Assembly (NCBI RefSeq): GCF_030380735.1
Contig: NZ_JAUDRZ010000001.1
Location: 248,001-312,000, forward strand
Origin: Rhizobium sp. S152
GTDB taxonomy: Bacteria > Pseudomonadota > Alphaproteobacteria > Rhizobiales > Rhizobiaceae
Direction: 5' to 3'
DNA: 64,000 nt
The first letter of the stretch is position 1. Each line of letters opens with the position of its first letter. Both the position numbers and the translations under genes were made by a program. The notes beneath the pieces are model-generated. The model saw only the letters and a list, made by a program, of their open reading frames with translations, made no database searches and was not told the DNA's origin. Of the stretch, positions 1 through 10,009 are shown piece by piece.

Positions 1-818
1 CAGGCGCTCTCGGTCTGTTTGGCGGCGACAAGCTAATCTGGATCAGAGGGGCGGCAAACGAGAAATATCTCGTTGATTCCCTGCAAATTCTCTCTGGAAA
101 CCCGCCAGAAGCAACATACATCATCGTGGAAGCTGGCGATCTGAAGAAGGGTTCGCTGCTTCGCAAGATCGCGGAGCCGGCACGTAGCGTCGCGACGATT
201 GCCTGTTATGCAGACGACGGCCGGGCGTTGAATGCGCTTATTGACGTGGAGCTGTCGGAAGCGGGCTTGCGTATAACTCCGGCTGCACGGCAGGCTTTGG
301 TCGAATTGATTGGCGGCGATCGTATTGCTTCTCGCAACGAAGTGCGAAAGCTTGCTCTCTATTGTCGCGGTCAGGAAACGATCGAGGAGCAGCACGTCAT
401 CGACATCATCGGTGACGCAAGCGCCATCTCGGTGGACGACGCCGTTGATGCCGTACTTAGTGGCAACAGTGGAAGTTTTCTGCATGCCATGCAGAAAATC
501 ATCTCCTCTAAGACGGCCATTTTTCTCGTCTTGCAAGCCTGTCTTAAACAGTTTCAGCTCATAGACTCGATGCGCGCTGAGATGGAGGAGAAGCGCCTGC
601 AGCCCGGACAGGTAATGCAGACGATGGCCCGCCATCTACATTTCCGGCGTAAGCCGATTATTGAGCAAGCTCTACGCACTTGGTCGGCGGATGCGGTGGC
701 ACGCGAAACGAACAGACTACAGGCTGCAATCCTGCAGTCCCGAAAACGCTCGTCGATGGAAGATACGATCGCGCTACAGACACTCCTATCGACGACGCTC
801 CAATCGGCAAGGCGTTAA
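1..818 (+). CDS. holA: DNA polymerase III subunit delta, 5' truncated
   Basis: The reading frame is already open at base 3 and runs to the stop at 818, so the N-terminus lies outside the window. The visible part begins with a GLFGGDKLIWIRG-like stretch, which matches the first strand and loop of the delta subunit AAA+-like fold, and carries the helical C-terminal collar region. Delta is the clamp-loader wrench that opens the beta sliding clamp during chromosome replication. The gene converges on parB with only six bases between stops and no evident terminator. An internal ATG at 126 exists, but the strong homology-like reading upstream of it argues against a start there. Identification rests on family resemblance and on the usual alphaproteobacterial holA-parB neighbourhood. 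Confidence 0.9.
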   Translation, partial: GALGLFGGDKLIWIRGAANEKYLVDSLQILSGNPPEATYIIVEAGDLKKGSLLRKIAEPARSVATIACYADDGRALNALIDVELSEAGLRITPAARQALVELIGGDRIASRNEVRKLALYCRGQETIEEQHVIDIIGDASAISVDDAVDAVLSGNSGSFLHAMQKIISSKTAIFLVLQACLKQFQLIDSMRAEMEEKRLQPGQVMQTMARHLHFRRKPIIEQALRTWSADAVARETNRLQAAILQSRKRSSMEDTIALQTLLSTTLQSARR

Positions 819-824
819 CGACAT

Positions 825-1709
825 CTAGCGCCTCTCAAGGAGCCGGCAGATCTCTTCCAGTTGTTCCAGAGACTTGTAGGAAATGCGAATCTGACCACCC
901 GATGCCTTGTGATTGATAGCAACTTCCAACCCCAACGCATCAGACAGCGTCCGCTCAAGCGCCAGCGTATCAGAATCCTTCTGATTTTGAGCAGGCGCCG
1001 CCGGCCGGGGTTCCGATTGCGCCTTGATGTCGTTCTGAGCGAGACGCTCAGCATCGCGTACGGACATCCCCTTGGAAACGATAGTTCGGGCGAGGCTCGC
1101 CGGATCCGACGTCGGGACCAGAGCACGAGCATGTCCGGCCGAGAGCGTTCCAGCAGAGAGAAGATCTCGGACGGGCTCTGGAAGCTTCAGTAGCCGAAGC
1201 GAATTCGCGACATGGCTACGGCTCTTGCCGATAATTTCACCCAGATCGTTCTGCGTATAGCCGTACTCTGCGATAAGTTGTTCATACCCAAGTGCTTCTT
1301 CCAGCGGATTGAGGTCCGAACGTTGAACATTCTCGACGATCGCAATTTCCAACGCGGTCTTATCATCGACATCACGCACGATCACGGGTATCTCGACAAG
1401 ACCCGCCAGCTGTGCCGCACGCCAACGTCTTTCGCCGGCTATTATTTCAAATTGGCTTACGCCCAATGTACGGACGACCACTGGCTGCACGATCCCGTGT
1501 TGTCGAATAGAACTGGCCAGATCGTGAAGTTCACCGTCGTCGAACGTACGGCGGGGATTGCGAGGATTGCGAGAAACAAACTCGATCGGTATCGTCCTGT
1601 CAGCGCTGACGCTGGGCTTTTCGACATTGACCGGCGTAGGCTGATCCATCTCGCCGATGAGCGCAGCCAGGCCACGCCCTAGTCTTCTCTTTGCAATGTC
1701 ATCACTCAT
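825..1709 (-). CDS. parB: Chromosome partitioning protein ParB
   Basis: 294 residues, normal for chromosomal ParB. The N-terminus has the RRLGRGLAALIGE motif that contacts ParA. The CTP-binding box GERRWRAA lies at residues 92-99, and a helix-turn-helix follows (IGKSRSHVANSLRLLKLPEPV, residues about 160-180). The C-terminal 40 residues form the dimer domain. ParB loads at parS palindromes, spreads as a CTP-dependent clamp and recruits ParA and condensin. It lies 30 bases downstream of parA on the same strand, and four strong parS candidates lie within 10 kb, supporting a chromosomal rather than plasmid ParB. There is no repC nearby. Confidence 0.98.
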   Translation of the reverse strand: MSDDIAKRRLGRGLAALIGEMDQPTPVNVEKPSVSADRTIPIEFVSRNPRNPRRTFDDGELHDLASSIRQHGIVQPVVVRTLGVSQFEIIAGERRWRAAQLAGLVEIPVIVRDVDDKTALEIAIVENVQRSDLNPLEEALGYEQLIAEYGYTQNDLGEIIGKSRSHVANSLRLLKLPEPVRDLLSAGTLSAGHARALVPTSDPASLARTIVSKGMSVRDAERLAQNDIKAQSEPRPAAPAQNQKDSDTLALERTLSDALGLEVAINHKASGGQIRISYKSLEQLEEICRLLERR

Positions 1710-1739
1710 ATCTTTATTCTCTACGATAAAAAGCCGTCG

Positions 1740-2534
1740 TTAAGCCGCAAGGCGCTGGCGCTCGCGCTGGATAACCTCGGACGCCAACTGCAGATAGGCC
1801 TGGCTGCCCGCGCATTTCAGATCGTAAAGGATCGCAGGCTTCCCATAGGAAGGCGCCTCCGAAACACGGACATTGCGCGGTATCAGTGTATGATACACCT
1901 TTTCACCAAGATGTGTCCGAACATCGCTCACCACCTGTTGCGCAAGATTGTTTCGAGAGTCGAACATAGTAAGCACGATCCCTTGAATATCGAGCGTGGG
2001 ATTTACGGTCCGACGCACCTGATCAACCGTCTCCAACAACTGGCTCAAGCCCTCCAGGGCGAAGAACTCACACTGTAACGGGACCAAAACGGAATGTGCG
2101 GCCGCCATCGCATTCATTGTCAGAAGATTGAATGATGGGGGGCAATCGACAAGTATATAAGAAAATCGATAAGCCTCCTCTTGCGTCAGGGCCGATCGCA
2201 ACTTAAACACCCGGTCGCTTTGCTGCGAAATCTCCATTTCGATCCCGAGTAGATCCATCGTGGATGGCACAATGAAGAGGTTCGGCACTGCCGTTTGTTG
2301 CACCACTTCCTCGATACTATGATCTCCAATCAACAGATCATAGGAGGAAAGCAGCCGATTCCTTCGATCAATCCCAAGTCCGGTGCTGGCATTCCCCTGA
2401 GGATCAAGGTCAACAATCAACACTCGCTCACCAATCGCAGCAAGAGCAGTTGCGAGATTGATCGCCGTAGTCGTCTTGCCGACACCACCCTTTTGGTTAG
2501 CAATTGTGATAATTCGATTTCGTTCGCCAGCCAT
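1740..2534 (-). CDS. parA: Chromosome partitioning ATPase ParA
   Basis: 264 residues. The deviant Walker A motif KGGVGKTTT sits at residues 15-23, with the signature lysine at 15, and a Walker B stretch ILVDCPPSF is in the middle. It lacks an N-terminal helix-turn-helix, so it is a type Ib, chromosomal (Soj-like) ParA that binds DNA non-specifically and moves ParB-parS complexes to the poles. The gene follows rsmG by 18 bases and precedes parB by 30, consistent with one mnmG-rsmG-parA-parB transcription unit. Confidence 0.98.
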   Translation of the reverse strand: MAGERNRIITIANQKGGVGKTTTAINLATALAAIGERVLIVDLDPQGNASTGLGIDRRNRLLSSYDLLIGDHSIEEVVQQTAVPNLFIVPSTMDLLGIEMEISQQSDRVFKLRSALTQEEAYRFSYILVDCPPSFNLLTMNAMAAAHSVLVPLQCEFFALEGLSQLLETVDQVRRTVNPTLDIQGIVLTMFDSRNNLAQQVVSDVRTHLGEKVYHTLIPRNVRVSEAPSYGKPAILYDLKCAGSQAYLQLASEVIQRERQRLAA

Positions 2535-2552
2535 CGATAAAGATCCGATACG

Positions 2553-3170
2553 TTAGACCAAGCGCCGGAGATTCGAGATCTCGAGGATCACCGAGTCCTG
2601 CTCAACGGCACTGGGATGTTCTACCAGATCAAAGCTCCAGCTACCATGCGCTTTATCCAGTTCCCGCCGGTAATCCCGGCCTTTATGCAGCATGGATTTA
2701 AGCGCACCATTCTCTTCTGCCCATGGTTGGATGAAATGAAAAAGCTTGTCTAACTCGGCCAAGGCACGAGCTGAAACCAAATCAACGGATTTTATAACGC
2801 TTGGCGCGTCCTCAATTCGCAACGCGTGAACGGTTCCCCGCGCGCCCGTCTCGCGGAGAGCCGTACGCAAAAAGGCAGCCTTCTTGTTGTTGCTTTCGAC
2901 GAGATCGACCCATCCGTCCTTCGTCTCCGCAAGAAAGATAGCGGTTATGATCCCAGGGAAGCCGCCACCACTGCCAAGATCCGTCCAATGTGCGGGCTGC
3001 TGCTGCAGCTGGAAAATCTGGGCACTATCCGCAATATGCCGCTTCCAGGCGTCGGAAATGGTGGACGGCGCCGTCAGGTTGATTGATTTTGCCCATTTTT
3101 GAAACAGGGCTACAAAATGCTCCAGGCGCTCCTGTGTTTCACGTGAAACACGCCGGCCGTTCAAATCCAT
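2553..3170 (-). CDS. rsmG: 16S rRNA (guanine-N7)-methyltransferase RsmG (GidB)
   Basis: 205 residues. The SAM-binding loop GSGGGFPGI is at residues 66-74. The family methylates G527 of 16S rRNA; loss gives low-level streptomycin resistance. Residues 8-12 (VSRET) are encoded by a perfect 16-bp parS palindrome at 3135-3150, so the N-terminal codons also serve as a ParB loading site. It sits between mnmG (24-base gap) and parA (18-base gap) in the classical order. Confidence 0.97.
   Translation of the reverse strand: MDLNGRRVSRETQERLEHFVALFQKWAKSINLTAPSTISDAWKRHIADSAQIFQLQQQPAHWTDLGSGGGFPGIITAIFLAETKDGWVDLVESNNKKAAFLRTALRETGARGTVHALRIEDAPSVIKSVDLVSARALAELDKLFHFIQPWAEENGALKSMLHKGRDYRRELDKAHGSWSFDLVEHPSAVEQDSVILEISNLRRLV
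3135..3150. other. parS: parS site 1 (inside rsmG)
   Basis: TGTTTCACGTGAAACA, a perfect match to the widely conserved bacterial parS consensus and a perfect palindrome. It lies in codons 8-13 of rsmG. ParB is encoded 1.4 kb away. Confidence 0.95.
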
Positions 3171-3194
3171 ATCGAGGACTCTCTTACATTGTAA

Positions 3195-5069
3195 CTAAGC
3201 GATTTTCGCTGCGCCTGGTTCGGAGCGACGCAAATGAACCAAGAGCAGGGAAATAGCGGCAGGGGTCATGCCATCAATCTTTGTCGCCTGTGACACGTCA
3301 TGGGGTTTTGACGCGCGAAGCTTTTGCTTAAGTTCGTTTGACAGGCCAGACAGGAGATCGAAGTCGAAATTCTCTGGTATCAATCGATTCTCATCACGCT
3401 TCACTTGTTCGATGTCGGACAGCTGACGCTGCATGTAGACTGCGTAGTTTGCCTCAATTTCCAACGCGTCAGCGACTGAAGGCGCGATCGCCTCCAGCTC
3501 TGGCCAAATACGATGCAAATCAGTGAAGCTATGATCAGGATAGGACAAAAGTTCATATGCCGAGCGCCTTTGGCCATCCAGATTCAACCGGAGGCCGGCA
3601 CGACGCGCTTCACTCGGGGTCGCTTGTAGCGACTTCAAAATGCCGCTGCCGGCATCAAGATCGTGCTTGTATCTTTCGAAGCGAAGCCGGCGAGCTGAAG
3701 ATGCCAAACCAATGTTGATTGCCAACGGCGTAAGGCGCACGTCGGCGTTATCTGCCCGAAGCGACAGTCGGTACTCTGCCCTCGACGTAAACATCCTATA
3801 CGGCTCAGCAACACCTCGTGACGTAAGATCATCGATCATGACCCCAATATAGGAATCAGTGCGGCTGAAGCGCACGGCTTCCTGATCACCCGCACGGCGT
3901 GCAGCATTGAGACCCGCGACCAAGCCTTGCGCTGCGGCCTCCTCATAGCCAGTTGTACCATTAATCTGGCCCGCCAGAAACAGTCCATCCATCCTCTTGA
4001 CTTCAAGCGAGGGCTTGAGCTCTCGCGGATCGACATGATCGTATTCGATGGCGTAACCAGGCTGCAAAATTTCGACGCGCTCGAGTCCTGGAATAGTGCG
4101 AATGAAATCTTCTTGAACGTCAGCGGGCAGGGAGGTCGAAATACCGTTCGGATAGACGGTATTATCATCAAGCCCTTCAGGCTCAAGAAACACCTGATGC
4201 CCATCCCGCTCGCCAAACTTTACCAGCTTATCCTCGATTGACGGGCAATAGCGCGGGCCGACGCCCTCGATCTGACCCGAATACATCGCGGAGCGTTTGA
4301 TGTTGTCAACGATAATCTTGTGGGTGGCTTCGGTTGTTCGCGTAACGCCACAATCGATCTGCGGGTTCAAGATGGCATCGGTCATGAAAGAGAAGGGAAC
4401 AGGATCAGGATCAGCGCCCTGACGTCCGACGCTCATCCAATCGATTGTGCTCCCATTCAAACGCGCAGGCGTTCCAGTCTTTAGTCGGCCCAAACGCAGG
4501 CCAAGACCAAGCAAGGTCTGAGAAAGGCCAACCGATGGTGCTTCGCCCGCGCGGCCCCCATCGACCTTTTGATCGCCAATATGAATCAGTCCGCGCAAGA
4601 ATGTACCGTTCGTCAGGACGACGGCACCGCAAGAAAGAATCCGGCTATCTTTCATGGTAACGCCAGAAACGGAGCCATTTGTAATCTTGAGGTCAAAGGC
4701 ATCGCCCTCAATAACGGTTAGGTTTGCGATCCCCTCGATCTCCGCCAACATCGCCTGACGATATAGTTTCCGGTCAGCCTGCGTCCGAGGACCGCGAACC
4801 GCCGGACCCTTCTTGCGATTGAGCATCCGGAACTGGATACCTGCCGCGTCAGCGACGCGACCCATGAGCCCGTCGAGAGCATCGACCTCGCGAACAAGAT
4901 GACCCTTGCCCAGCCCACCAATCGCTGGATTGCACGACATTACGCCGATCGTATCACGACGATGCGTGACAAGAGCAGTCTTCGCGCCGTAACGCGCCGC
5001 GGCCGCAGCTGCCTCGCAGCCAGCGTGTCCGCCGCCGATGACGATGACATCAAAGCGTGAGCTGTTCAT
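3195..5069 (-). CDS. mnmG: tRNA uridine-5-carboxymethylaminomethyl synthesis protein MnmG (GidA)
   Basis: 624 residues, the usual length. The FAD-binding Rossmann motif [10 protein letters not shown] is at residues 12-21 and the family signature [12 protein letters not shown] segment ([13 protein letters not shown]) follows at about 45-57. With MnmE it forms the complex that installs cmnm5 on U34 of tRNAs. It shares the strand with mnmE, which ends 105 bases upstream; that gap holds two parS sites. No odd features in the protein. Confidence 0.98.
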   Translation of the reverse strand: MNSSRFDVIVIGGGHAGCEAAAAAARYGAKTALVTHRRDTIGVMSCNPAIGGLGKGHLVREVDALDGLMGRVADAAGIQFRMLNRKKGPAVRGPRTQADRKLYRQAMLAEIEGIANLTVIEGDAFDLKITNGSVSGVTMKDSRILSCGAVVLTNGTFLRGLIHIGDQKVDGGRAGEAPSVGLSQTLLGLGLRLGRLKTGTPARLNGSTIDWMSVGRQGADPDPVPFSFMTDAILNPQIDCGVTRTTEATHKIIVDNIKRSAMYSGQIEGVGPRYCPSIEDKLVKFGERDGHQVFLEPEGLDDNTVYPNGISTSLPADVQEDFIRTIPGLERVEILQPGYAIEYDHVDPRELKPSLEVKRMDGLFLAGQINGTTGYEEAAAQGLVAGLNAARRAGDQEAVRFSRTDSYIGVMIDDLTSRGVAEPYRMFTSRAEYRLSLRADNADVRLTPLAINIGLASSARRLRFERYKHDLDAGSGILKSLQATPSEARRAGLRLNLDGQRRSAYELLSYPDHSFTDLHRIWPELEAIAPSVADALEIEANYAVYMQRQLSDIEQVKRDENRLIPENFDFDLLSGLSNELKQKLRASKPHDVSQATKIDGMTPAAISLLLVHLRRSEPGAAKIA

Positions 5070-5122
5070 GGTATACTCCTAGGATTGCTAGGTGATGGTC
5101 GAAGTGCTCGATGGAGTCAAGG

Positions 5123-5138
5123 CGTTTCACGTGAAACG
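5123..5138. other. parS: parS site 2 (mnmE-mnmG gap)
   Basis: CGTTTCACGTGAAACG: the 14-bp core GTTTCACGTGAAAC is perfect and the outer bases also pair, though they differ from the T...A consensus. Intergenic. Confidence 0.9.
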
Positions 5139-5161
5139 GAGCGCCGCTCGCCATGGCGATA

Positions 5162-5177
5162 TGTTTCACGTGAATCA
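5162..5177. other. parS: parS site 3 (end of mnmE)
   Basis: TGTTTCACGTGAATCA, one mismatch from the 16-bp consensus. It lies 39 bases from site 2, and its last three bases fall in the stop codon of mnmE. Confidence 0.85.
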
Positions 5178-6494
5178 TTTGCCGATACAGAACTCACCAA
5201 ATATAACATCCAGGAGATTCTCGACGTCAACGCGCCCGGTCACGCGACCAAGCGCATCAGATGCCGCTCTGAGTTCTTCAGCACGTACGTCTAGGCCGAC
5301 CAACTCGTCCTCGAGAGCTGCTTCGACAGCGGAAAGACATTTCGAAAGCGAATCTTTATGCCGCTCGCGGCTTGCTATCGCCATTGAATGAGGATGAACC
5401 TTATCTTTGAGACGATCTCCAATAATCGCGCGAAGGCGATCAAGCCCGGTACTTTCCTCCGCTGAAACCAAAAGATCATACTGGCGCCGACTGCAGCGGG
5501 GAAGATCTGCCTTCGTTCCTATAACTATGGCGTTGTCCACGATAAGATCAGTCATCGGCGCCGGCAGCGAAATGTCCTCGACAAACAGGACAAGATCCGC
5601 ATCCTCAATCGCGAGCTGAGCCCGACGGATACCTTCCCGCTCAACAGGCTCCAGCGTCTCTCGCAGACCAGCAGTATCGAACAGCTTAACGAGGCAGCCG
5701 TCAATGCTAATGTTTGCCTGGAGAACGTCCCGTGTAGTGCCCGCAATATCTGTTACGATTGCTACTTCGCGTTTCACCAATGCGTTCATTAGGGTGGACT
5801 TCCCAGCGTTTGGTTCTCCAGCTATCACCACCTTGAAGCCGTCACGGATTATCTCGCCCATCTCGGCCTCGGCAAGGTGTTTGTATATTTCCTGCCTGAG
5901 CACCGCCATGTCTGCCCATACCTGATCGGAAACGGACCCGGGGACATCGTCTTCGTCCGCGAAATCGAGCTCTGCCTCTATCAATGCGCGGGCACGGGTC
6001 AGCCGCTTCGCCCATCCGTCGTAAAGCCCTGAGAGGCCACCTGTCGATTGCTCTACCGCAAGTCGCCGCTGCATCTCCGTTTCGGCAGCAATGAGGTCTG
6101 CTAGCCCCTCAATCTCGACAAGATCGAGCTTGCCGTTTTCAAACGCACGTCGAGAGAACTCTCCAGGTTCCGCCCTTCGAAAATCTGGAATACCGGCGAG
6201 TTCTCGATAGAGGGCCTCAACAACCGCGCGGCCACCGTGAAGGTGGAGTTCCGCGACATCTTCACCGGTAAACGAGCCCGGCCCGGGAAAGAAGAGGATC
6301 AATCCTTTATCCAGAACCTCACCGTTACGAGTCCGAATCGTTTTTAACGCGGCATGGCGAGGCGATAGCGCATCGTCACCAATCAACTGTTTTAGCGCAA
6401 GACCGACACCCGATCCGCTCAAACGGACAACCGCGACGCCTGCTGGCAATGTACCACTGGACAATGCGTAAATTGTTTCGCTTGTGGGCGTCAT
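5175..6494 (-). CDS. mnmE: tRNA uridine-5-carboxymethylaminomethyl GTPase MnmE (TrmE)
   Basis: 439 residues. There is an N-terminal tetrahydrofolate-binding domain, then a G domain inserted in a helical domain with P-loop GEPNAGKS and the DIAGTTRD switch region. The C-terminus ends in CIGK, the conserved CxGK motif. It works with MnmG on U34 of tRNA. Some rhizobial MnmE proteins are shorter than the roughly 454 residues of E. coli; this one fits that. A stem-loop with a T-run between rho and mnmE suggests mnmE is read from its own promoter. Confidence 0.97.
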   Translation of the reverse strand: MTPTSETIYALSSGTLPAGVAVVRLSGSGVGLALKQLIGDDALSPRHAALKTIRTRNGEVLDKGLILFFPGPGSFTGEDVAELHLHGGRAVVEALYRELAGIPDFRRAEPGEFSRRAFENGKLDLVEIEGLADLIAAETEMQRRLAVEQSTGGLSGLYDGWAKRLTRARALIEAELDFADEDDVPGSVSDQVWADMAVLRQEIYKHLAEAEMGEIIRDGFKVVIAGEPNAGKSTLMNALVKREVAIVTDIAGTTRDVLQANISIDGCLVKLFDTAGLRETLEPVEREGIRRAQLAIEDADLVLFVEDISLPAPMTDLIVDNAIVIGTKADLPRCSRRQYDLLVSAEESTGLDRLRAIIGDRLKDKVHPHSMAIASRERHKDSLSKCLSAVEAALEDELVGLDVRAEELRAASDALGRVTGRVDVENLLDVIFGEFCIGK

Positions 6495-6525
6495 ACTCTT
6501 GCTGCCTTGTGAAACAGTAAACGAA

Positions 6526-6549
6526 AAAGCCGGCCACTAGGCCGGCTTT
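6526..6549 (-). terminator. Rho-independent terminator after rho
   Basis: A 10-bp perfect stem (AAAGCCGGCC/GGCCGGCTTT) with a 4-base loop. Read on the minus strand it is followed by a T-run, so it would terminate transcripts coming out of rho before mnmE. Confidence 0.8.
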
Positions 6550-6572
6550 AAAAATAGAATCCGGCTAACGGA

Positions 6573-7838
6573 CTAGGTGTTCATCGATTCAAAGAAGTCG
6601 GGATTGTTCTTTGTCTGCTTCAGCTTGTCTATAAGGAATTCGATCGCGTCAGTGGTGCCCATCGGTGCCAGGATGCGACGAAGCACGAAGATTTTCTGGA
6701 GGTCCTGACGCGGAACAAGAAGGTCTTCCTTACGCGTGCCGGACTTCAGAATATCCATGGCGGGGAAGATGCGCTTGTCGGCGACCTTGCGGTCGAGCAC
6801 GATTTCGGAGTTGCCGGTACCCTTGAACTCTTCGAAAATGACTTCATCCATGCGGCTGCCTGTGTCGATCAGCGCCGTTGCGATAATGGTCAACGAGCCG
6901 CCTTCCTCGATATTGCGTGCAGCGCCGAAGAAGCGCTTCGGACGCTGGAGAGCGTTCGCATCGACACCACCCGTCAAAACTTTACCGGAGGACGGCACGA
7001 CTGTGTTATAGGCGCGGCCGAGGCGAGTAATGGAGTCGAGGAGAATAACGACGTCACGGCCGTGTTCGACGAGGCGCTTGGCTTTTTCGATGACCATCTC
7101 GGCGACCTGCACGTGACGAACAGCCGGTTCGTCGAAGGTCGACGAAACGACTTCACCGCGAACGGAACGCTGCATGTCCGTGACTTCTTCCGGACGCTCA
7201 TCGATGAGCAAAACAATAAGATAGCATTCCGGATGATTCGCGGTGATCGAGTGCGCGATATTCTGCAGCAAAACGGTTTTACCAGTGCGCGGCGGTGCAA
7301 CGATCAAGCCGCGCTGTCCCTTACCCAGCGGCGCCACCAGGTCGATGACGCGCGAGGAGAGATCCTTGTTGGTGGGAACATCGAGCTCCATACGGAAACG
7401 CTCGTTTGGATAGAGCGGCGTCAGGTTGTCAAAATGAACCTTGTGACGGATTTTTTCCGGATCGTCGAAATTGATGGTGTTGACCTTTAGCAGCGCAAAA
7501 TAGCGCTCGCCTTCCTTCGGCCCGCGAATCGGCCCCTCGACCGTGTCGCCGGTCTTCAGCGAGAAACGGCGAATCTGCGACGGTGAGATATAGATGTCGT
7601 CAGGACCCGGCAGATAGTTCGCGTTAGCAGAACGAAGGAAACCAAAGCCATCCTGGAGGACTTCAACAACACCTTCGCCGATGATTTCGACATCCTGGCT
7701 GGCGAGCTCCTTGAGGATCGCAAACATCAGTTCCTGCTTGCGCATCGTGCTCGCGTTTTCAACCTCGAGCGATTCGGCGAAAGCCAGCAAATCCGTCGGA
7801 GACTTACTTTTAAGTTCTTGAAGCTTCATTTCAGCCAT
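6573..7838 (-). CDS. rho: Transcription termination factor Rho
   Basis: 421 residues from the ATG at 7838 ([12 protein letters not shown]), the standard Rho length. An N-terminal Rho-N helical part and cold-shock-like RNA-binding domain are followed by the RecA-type ATPase with P-loop APPRTGKT and the Q/R-loop region. Rho is the hexameric RNA helicase that ends transcription. The frame stays open to 7985, but the extra 49 residues do not resemble Rho. hemJ lies upstream on the same strand with a 194-base gap, long enough for a regulated leader. Confidence 0.97.
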   Translation of the reverse strand: MAEMKLQELKSKSPTDLLAFAESLEVENASTMRKQELMFAILKELASQDVEIIGEGVVEVLQDGFGFLRSANANYLPGPDDIYISPSQIRRFSLKTGDTVEGPIRGPKEGERYFALLKVNTINFDDPEKIRHKVHFDNLTPLYPNERFRMELDVPTNKDLSSRVIDLVAPLGKGQRGLIVAPPRTGKTVLLQNIAHSITANHPECYLIVLLIDERPEEVTDMQRSVRGEVVSSTFDEPAVRHVQVAEMVIEKAKRLVEHGRDVVILLDSITRLGRAYNTVVPSSGKVLTGGVDANALQRPKRFFGAARNIEEGGSLTIIATALIDTGSRMDEVIFEEFKGTGNSEIVLDRKVADKRIFPAMDILKSGTRKEDLLVPRQDLQKIFVLRRILAPMGTTDAIEFLIDKLKQTKNNPDFFESMNT

Positions 7839-8032
7839 GAAGTGACCATTACTCTGTATTTTAAGGGAAAAGGCGATGTCGAGGTTGTAACCGGTCCCGC
7901 GAAGTGCTCGCAGACGATTGAAGTTTACAAACATGCCATAAGGATGAGATGACGCGAAAATAGCGAGTAAGGTGCACCGCCGCAAGGGGGCTGCTTAAAA
8001 TGAAGCAAATTTAACCCGGCGGCTCCTCACGT

Positions 8033-8569
8033 TCAGAAAGGTTTCACGACAACCATGATGACGATCAGGATCATCAGCAGGGTTGGGGCCTCGTTCATGA
8101 ACCGCCAATAGCGCGCTGAGCGCGTGTTTTCATCTCGCTCGAATGCCCGCACAGCCCGACTGAAGAAGATATGAACCCCGGTCAATAGCACGACAAGCCC
8201 GATCTTGGCGTGCAGCCACCCGCCCTGAAATCCATAGACCGACCAAGCGAGATAAAGCCCGAAAATCCAGGTCAGCATCATCGCCGGATTCATGATCACT
8301 TTCAAAAGCCGGCGCTCCATCACCTTGAAGGTCTCGGACTGCACGGAACCAGGCTCTGCGTCGGTGTGATAGATGAAGAGCCGCGGCATATAAAACAGCC
8401 CAGCCATCCAGGCGATCACTGCAATGATGTGAAGCGCCTTGATCCAGAGATAGAGGTTGTCCGGCTGCCAGATAAACAGGCCGGCCGCCAGAACGACAAA
8501 AAAGGCGATGGCGAAGTTGGCGCGGCGGCGGGCATAGGCACCGGGCCTTGCGTCGATCTGCTTCTCCAT
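8033..8569 (-). CDS. hemJ: Protoporphyrinogen IX oxidase HemJ
   Basis: 178 residues from the ATG at 8569, which lies one base after the hemE stop and has an AGGAG ribosome site inside the end of hemE. There are four or five hydrophobic segments; LYLWIKALHIIAVIAWMAG carries the conserved histidine thought to bind heme. HemJ converts protoporphyrinogen IX to protoporphyrin IX in the inner membrane, replacing HemG/HemY. Tight coupling to hemE supports the heme role. A longer reading to 8614 would overlap hemE and is less likely. Confidence 0.92.
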   Translation of the reverse strand: MEKQIDARPGAYARRRANFAIAFFVVLAAGLFIWQPDNLYLWIKALHIIAVIAWMAGLFYMPRLFIYHTDAEPGSVQSETFKVMERRLLKVIMNPAMMLTWIFGLYLAWSVYGFQGGWLHAKIGLVVLLTGVHIFFSRAVRAFERDENTRSARYWRFMNEAPTLLMILIVIMVVVKPF

Positions 8570-8570
8570 G

Positions 8571-9605
8571 TCAACCGCTCCTGCCGCGAACGCGCTCGAC
8601 AAGCAGTCTGACATTCTCGGGATCCGCCTGTGGCGTGATACCGTGCCCGAGGTTGAAGATCAGAGGTCCTGCGCCCAGCCGATCGAGAATGGCATCGATG
8701 CCATCCTCAAGCGCCCCACCGCCGGCGACAACCCGCATCGGGTCGAGATTACCCTGAATCGGTCCGTCTTTCTGCAGCTCGGCGGCGAAGGCAAGCGGCA
8801 CAGACCAATCCAGCCCGATCGCATCCGCCTTCGTCTTTTGCCGGTAATCCTTGAGAAGATAGCCCGCACCTTTCGCAAAGGCGATAATGCGGGCCTGCGG
8901 CCGCCTTGTCTTGATCGACGCGATCATTCGCGCCACAGGCCTGACGGCGAAAGCCTCGAATTCTCGTTCCCCTAGGACGCCCGCCCAGGAATCGAAAATC
9001 TGCACGGCGTCTGCGCCCGCGTCGATCTGAGCAATTAGGTAGTCGGCGGAGATATCTGCCAGCAACGACAGCAATGCTTCGAAGGCCTTTGGATGCCTGT
9101 AGGCGAACAGCCGTGCCGGGGCCTGGTCTGGGGTGCCATGGCCGGCAATCATATAGGTCGCGACGGTCCAGGGAGCGCCACAGAAGCCAAGCAGGGTTGT
9201 TTCTACCGGTAACTCCTTACGAAGTCTCGAAACCGTCTCCAGCACCGGCCTAAGGTGATCCATGACGGCATTTGTATCCAGCGCAGCGATGCCCGCCTCG
9301 TCGATCGGATCCATTTCCGGCCCATGGCCTTCCGTGAAACGGACGTTCCGCTTCAGCGCATCGGGAATGACAAGAATGTCCGAAAAGAGGATGGCGGCAT
9401 CGAAGCGATAGCGACGGATCGGCTGAAGCGTCACCTCGACTGCGTAGTCCGGCGTATAACAGAGATCGAGAAAGCTTCCGGCCTTGGCGCGCACTTCCCG
9501 GTATTCCGGAAGGTACCGTCCAGCTTGTCTCATAAGCCAGATCGGGGGAGGGCTCAGCGTCTCGCCGTTCAAGACACTCATGATTTTCCGGCGCGTTTCG
9601 CTCAC
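8571..9605 (-). CDS. hemE: Uroporphyrinogen decarboxylase
   Basis: 344 residues with a GTG start at 9605 preceded by AGGGAAG. The N-terminal signature [17 protein letters not shown] is the conserved family segment, and [13 protein letters not shown] follows in the middle. The enzyme decarboxylates four acetate groups of uroporphyrinogen III to give coproporphyrinogen III. It is the gene that borders the chromosomal origin in Caulobacter and Sinorhizobium, and the 404-base gap upstream here carries origin-like features. Confidence 0.98.
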   Translation of the reverse strand: MSETRRKIMSVLNGETLSPPPIWLMRQAGRYLPEYREVRAKAGSFLDLCYTPDYAVEVTLQPIRRYRFDAAILFSDILVIPDALKRNVRFTEGHGPEMDPIDEAGIAALDTNAVMDHLRPVLETVSRLRKELPVETTLLGFCGAPWTVATYMIAGHGTPDQAPARLFAYRHPKAFEALLSLLADISADYLIAQIDAGADAVQIFDSWAGVLGEREFEAFAVRPVARMIASIKTRRPQARIIAFAKGAGYLLKDYRQKTKADAIGLDWSVPLAFAAELQKDGPIQGNLDPMRVVAGGGALEDGIDAILDRLGAGPLIFNLGHGITPQADPENVRLLVERVRGRSG

Positions 9606-9825
9606 ACTCGTCTTCCCTATAAAAATACAAAGATATTTTAAAAGGTTTCTATTTCTTAGAGTCTGTTTCTATCAAGGATTAAAATCCATCCACACCCGAC
9701 ACCAATTGTCGCGTCTGCCATTCATTTCCAGCTCAGAATTTTTGCTCGATAGAAAATCTGTGTGGAATATTCAAAAAGGCGAAGCGATTCCAAATGGATC
9801 GGAGATGCAGCGTCGGTCCTCCTTC

Positions 9826-9834
9826 TGTGGAAAA
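9826..9834 (-). other. DnaA-box candidate
   Basis: TTTTCCACA on the minus strand, one mismatch from TTATCCACA. Confidence 0.7.
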
Positions 9835-9863
9835 GCTGTGAACGCACGTAGAGCTGGATAGCT

Positions 9864-9872
9864 TTTTCCACA
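9864..9872 (+). other. DnaA-box candidate
   Basis: TTTTCCACA on the plus strand, same nonamer as the two neighbours. Confidence 0.7.
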
Positions 9873-9915
9873 AAGCCAACAGACCGCCATGAGAGGCCCT
9901 TCGCGAAATCCGAAT

Positions 9916-9924
9916 TGTGGAAAA
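9916..9924 (-). other. DnaA-box candidate
   Basis: TTTTCCACA on the minus strand, third identical copy in 99 bases. Confidence 0.7.
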
Positions 9925-10009
9925 CCGGGCATGTTTTCCCTTGCCTTACCCTCGGCCGGTCCCTTAGCTCTCCGCTGTCCAGTGTTTTCAACAGGCAGCG
10001 GAAAATAGC

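Larger units (their letters stand above)
9606..10009. other. oriC: Putative chromosomal replication origin (oriC)
   Basis: A 404-base gap with no convincing gene. It holds a strongly AT-rich stretch at 9618-9685 next to hemE, a possible unwinding element. Three copies of the DnaA-box-like nonamer TTTTCCACA (9826-9834 minus, 9864-9872 plus, 9916-9924 minus) and a weaker TATTCCACA (9761-9769, minus) follow. The location beside hemE matches the experimentally mapped origins of Caulobacter crescentus and Sinorhizobium meliloti. Two short overlapping frames on the minus strand are not credible genes. The assignment is by position and motifs, not by function. Confidence 0.85.

Noticed and set aside
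825..2534. Plasmid-type repABC partition module
   Set aside because: ParA lacks the N-terminal HTH of RepA-type proteins, there is no repC, and the neighbours are chromosomal housekeeping genes.
7839..7985. In-frame 49-residue extension of rho
   Set aside because: The ATG at 7838 gives the standard Rho length and N-terminus; the extension has no Rho-like content.
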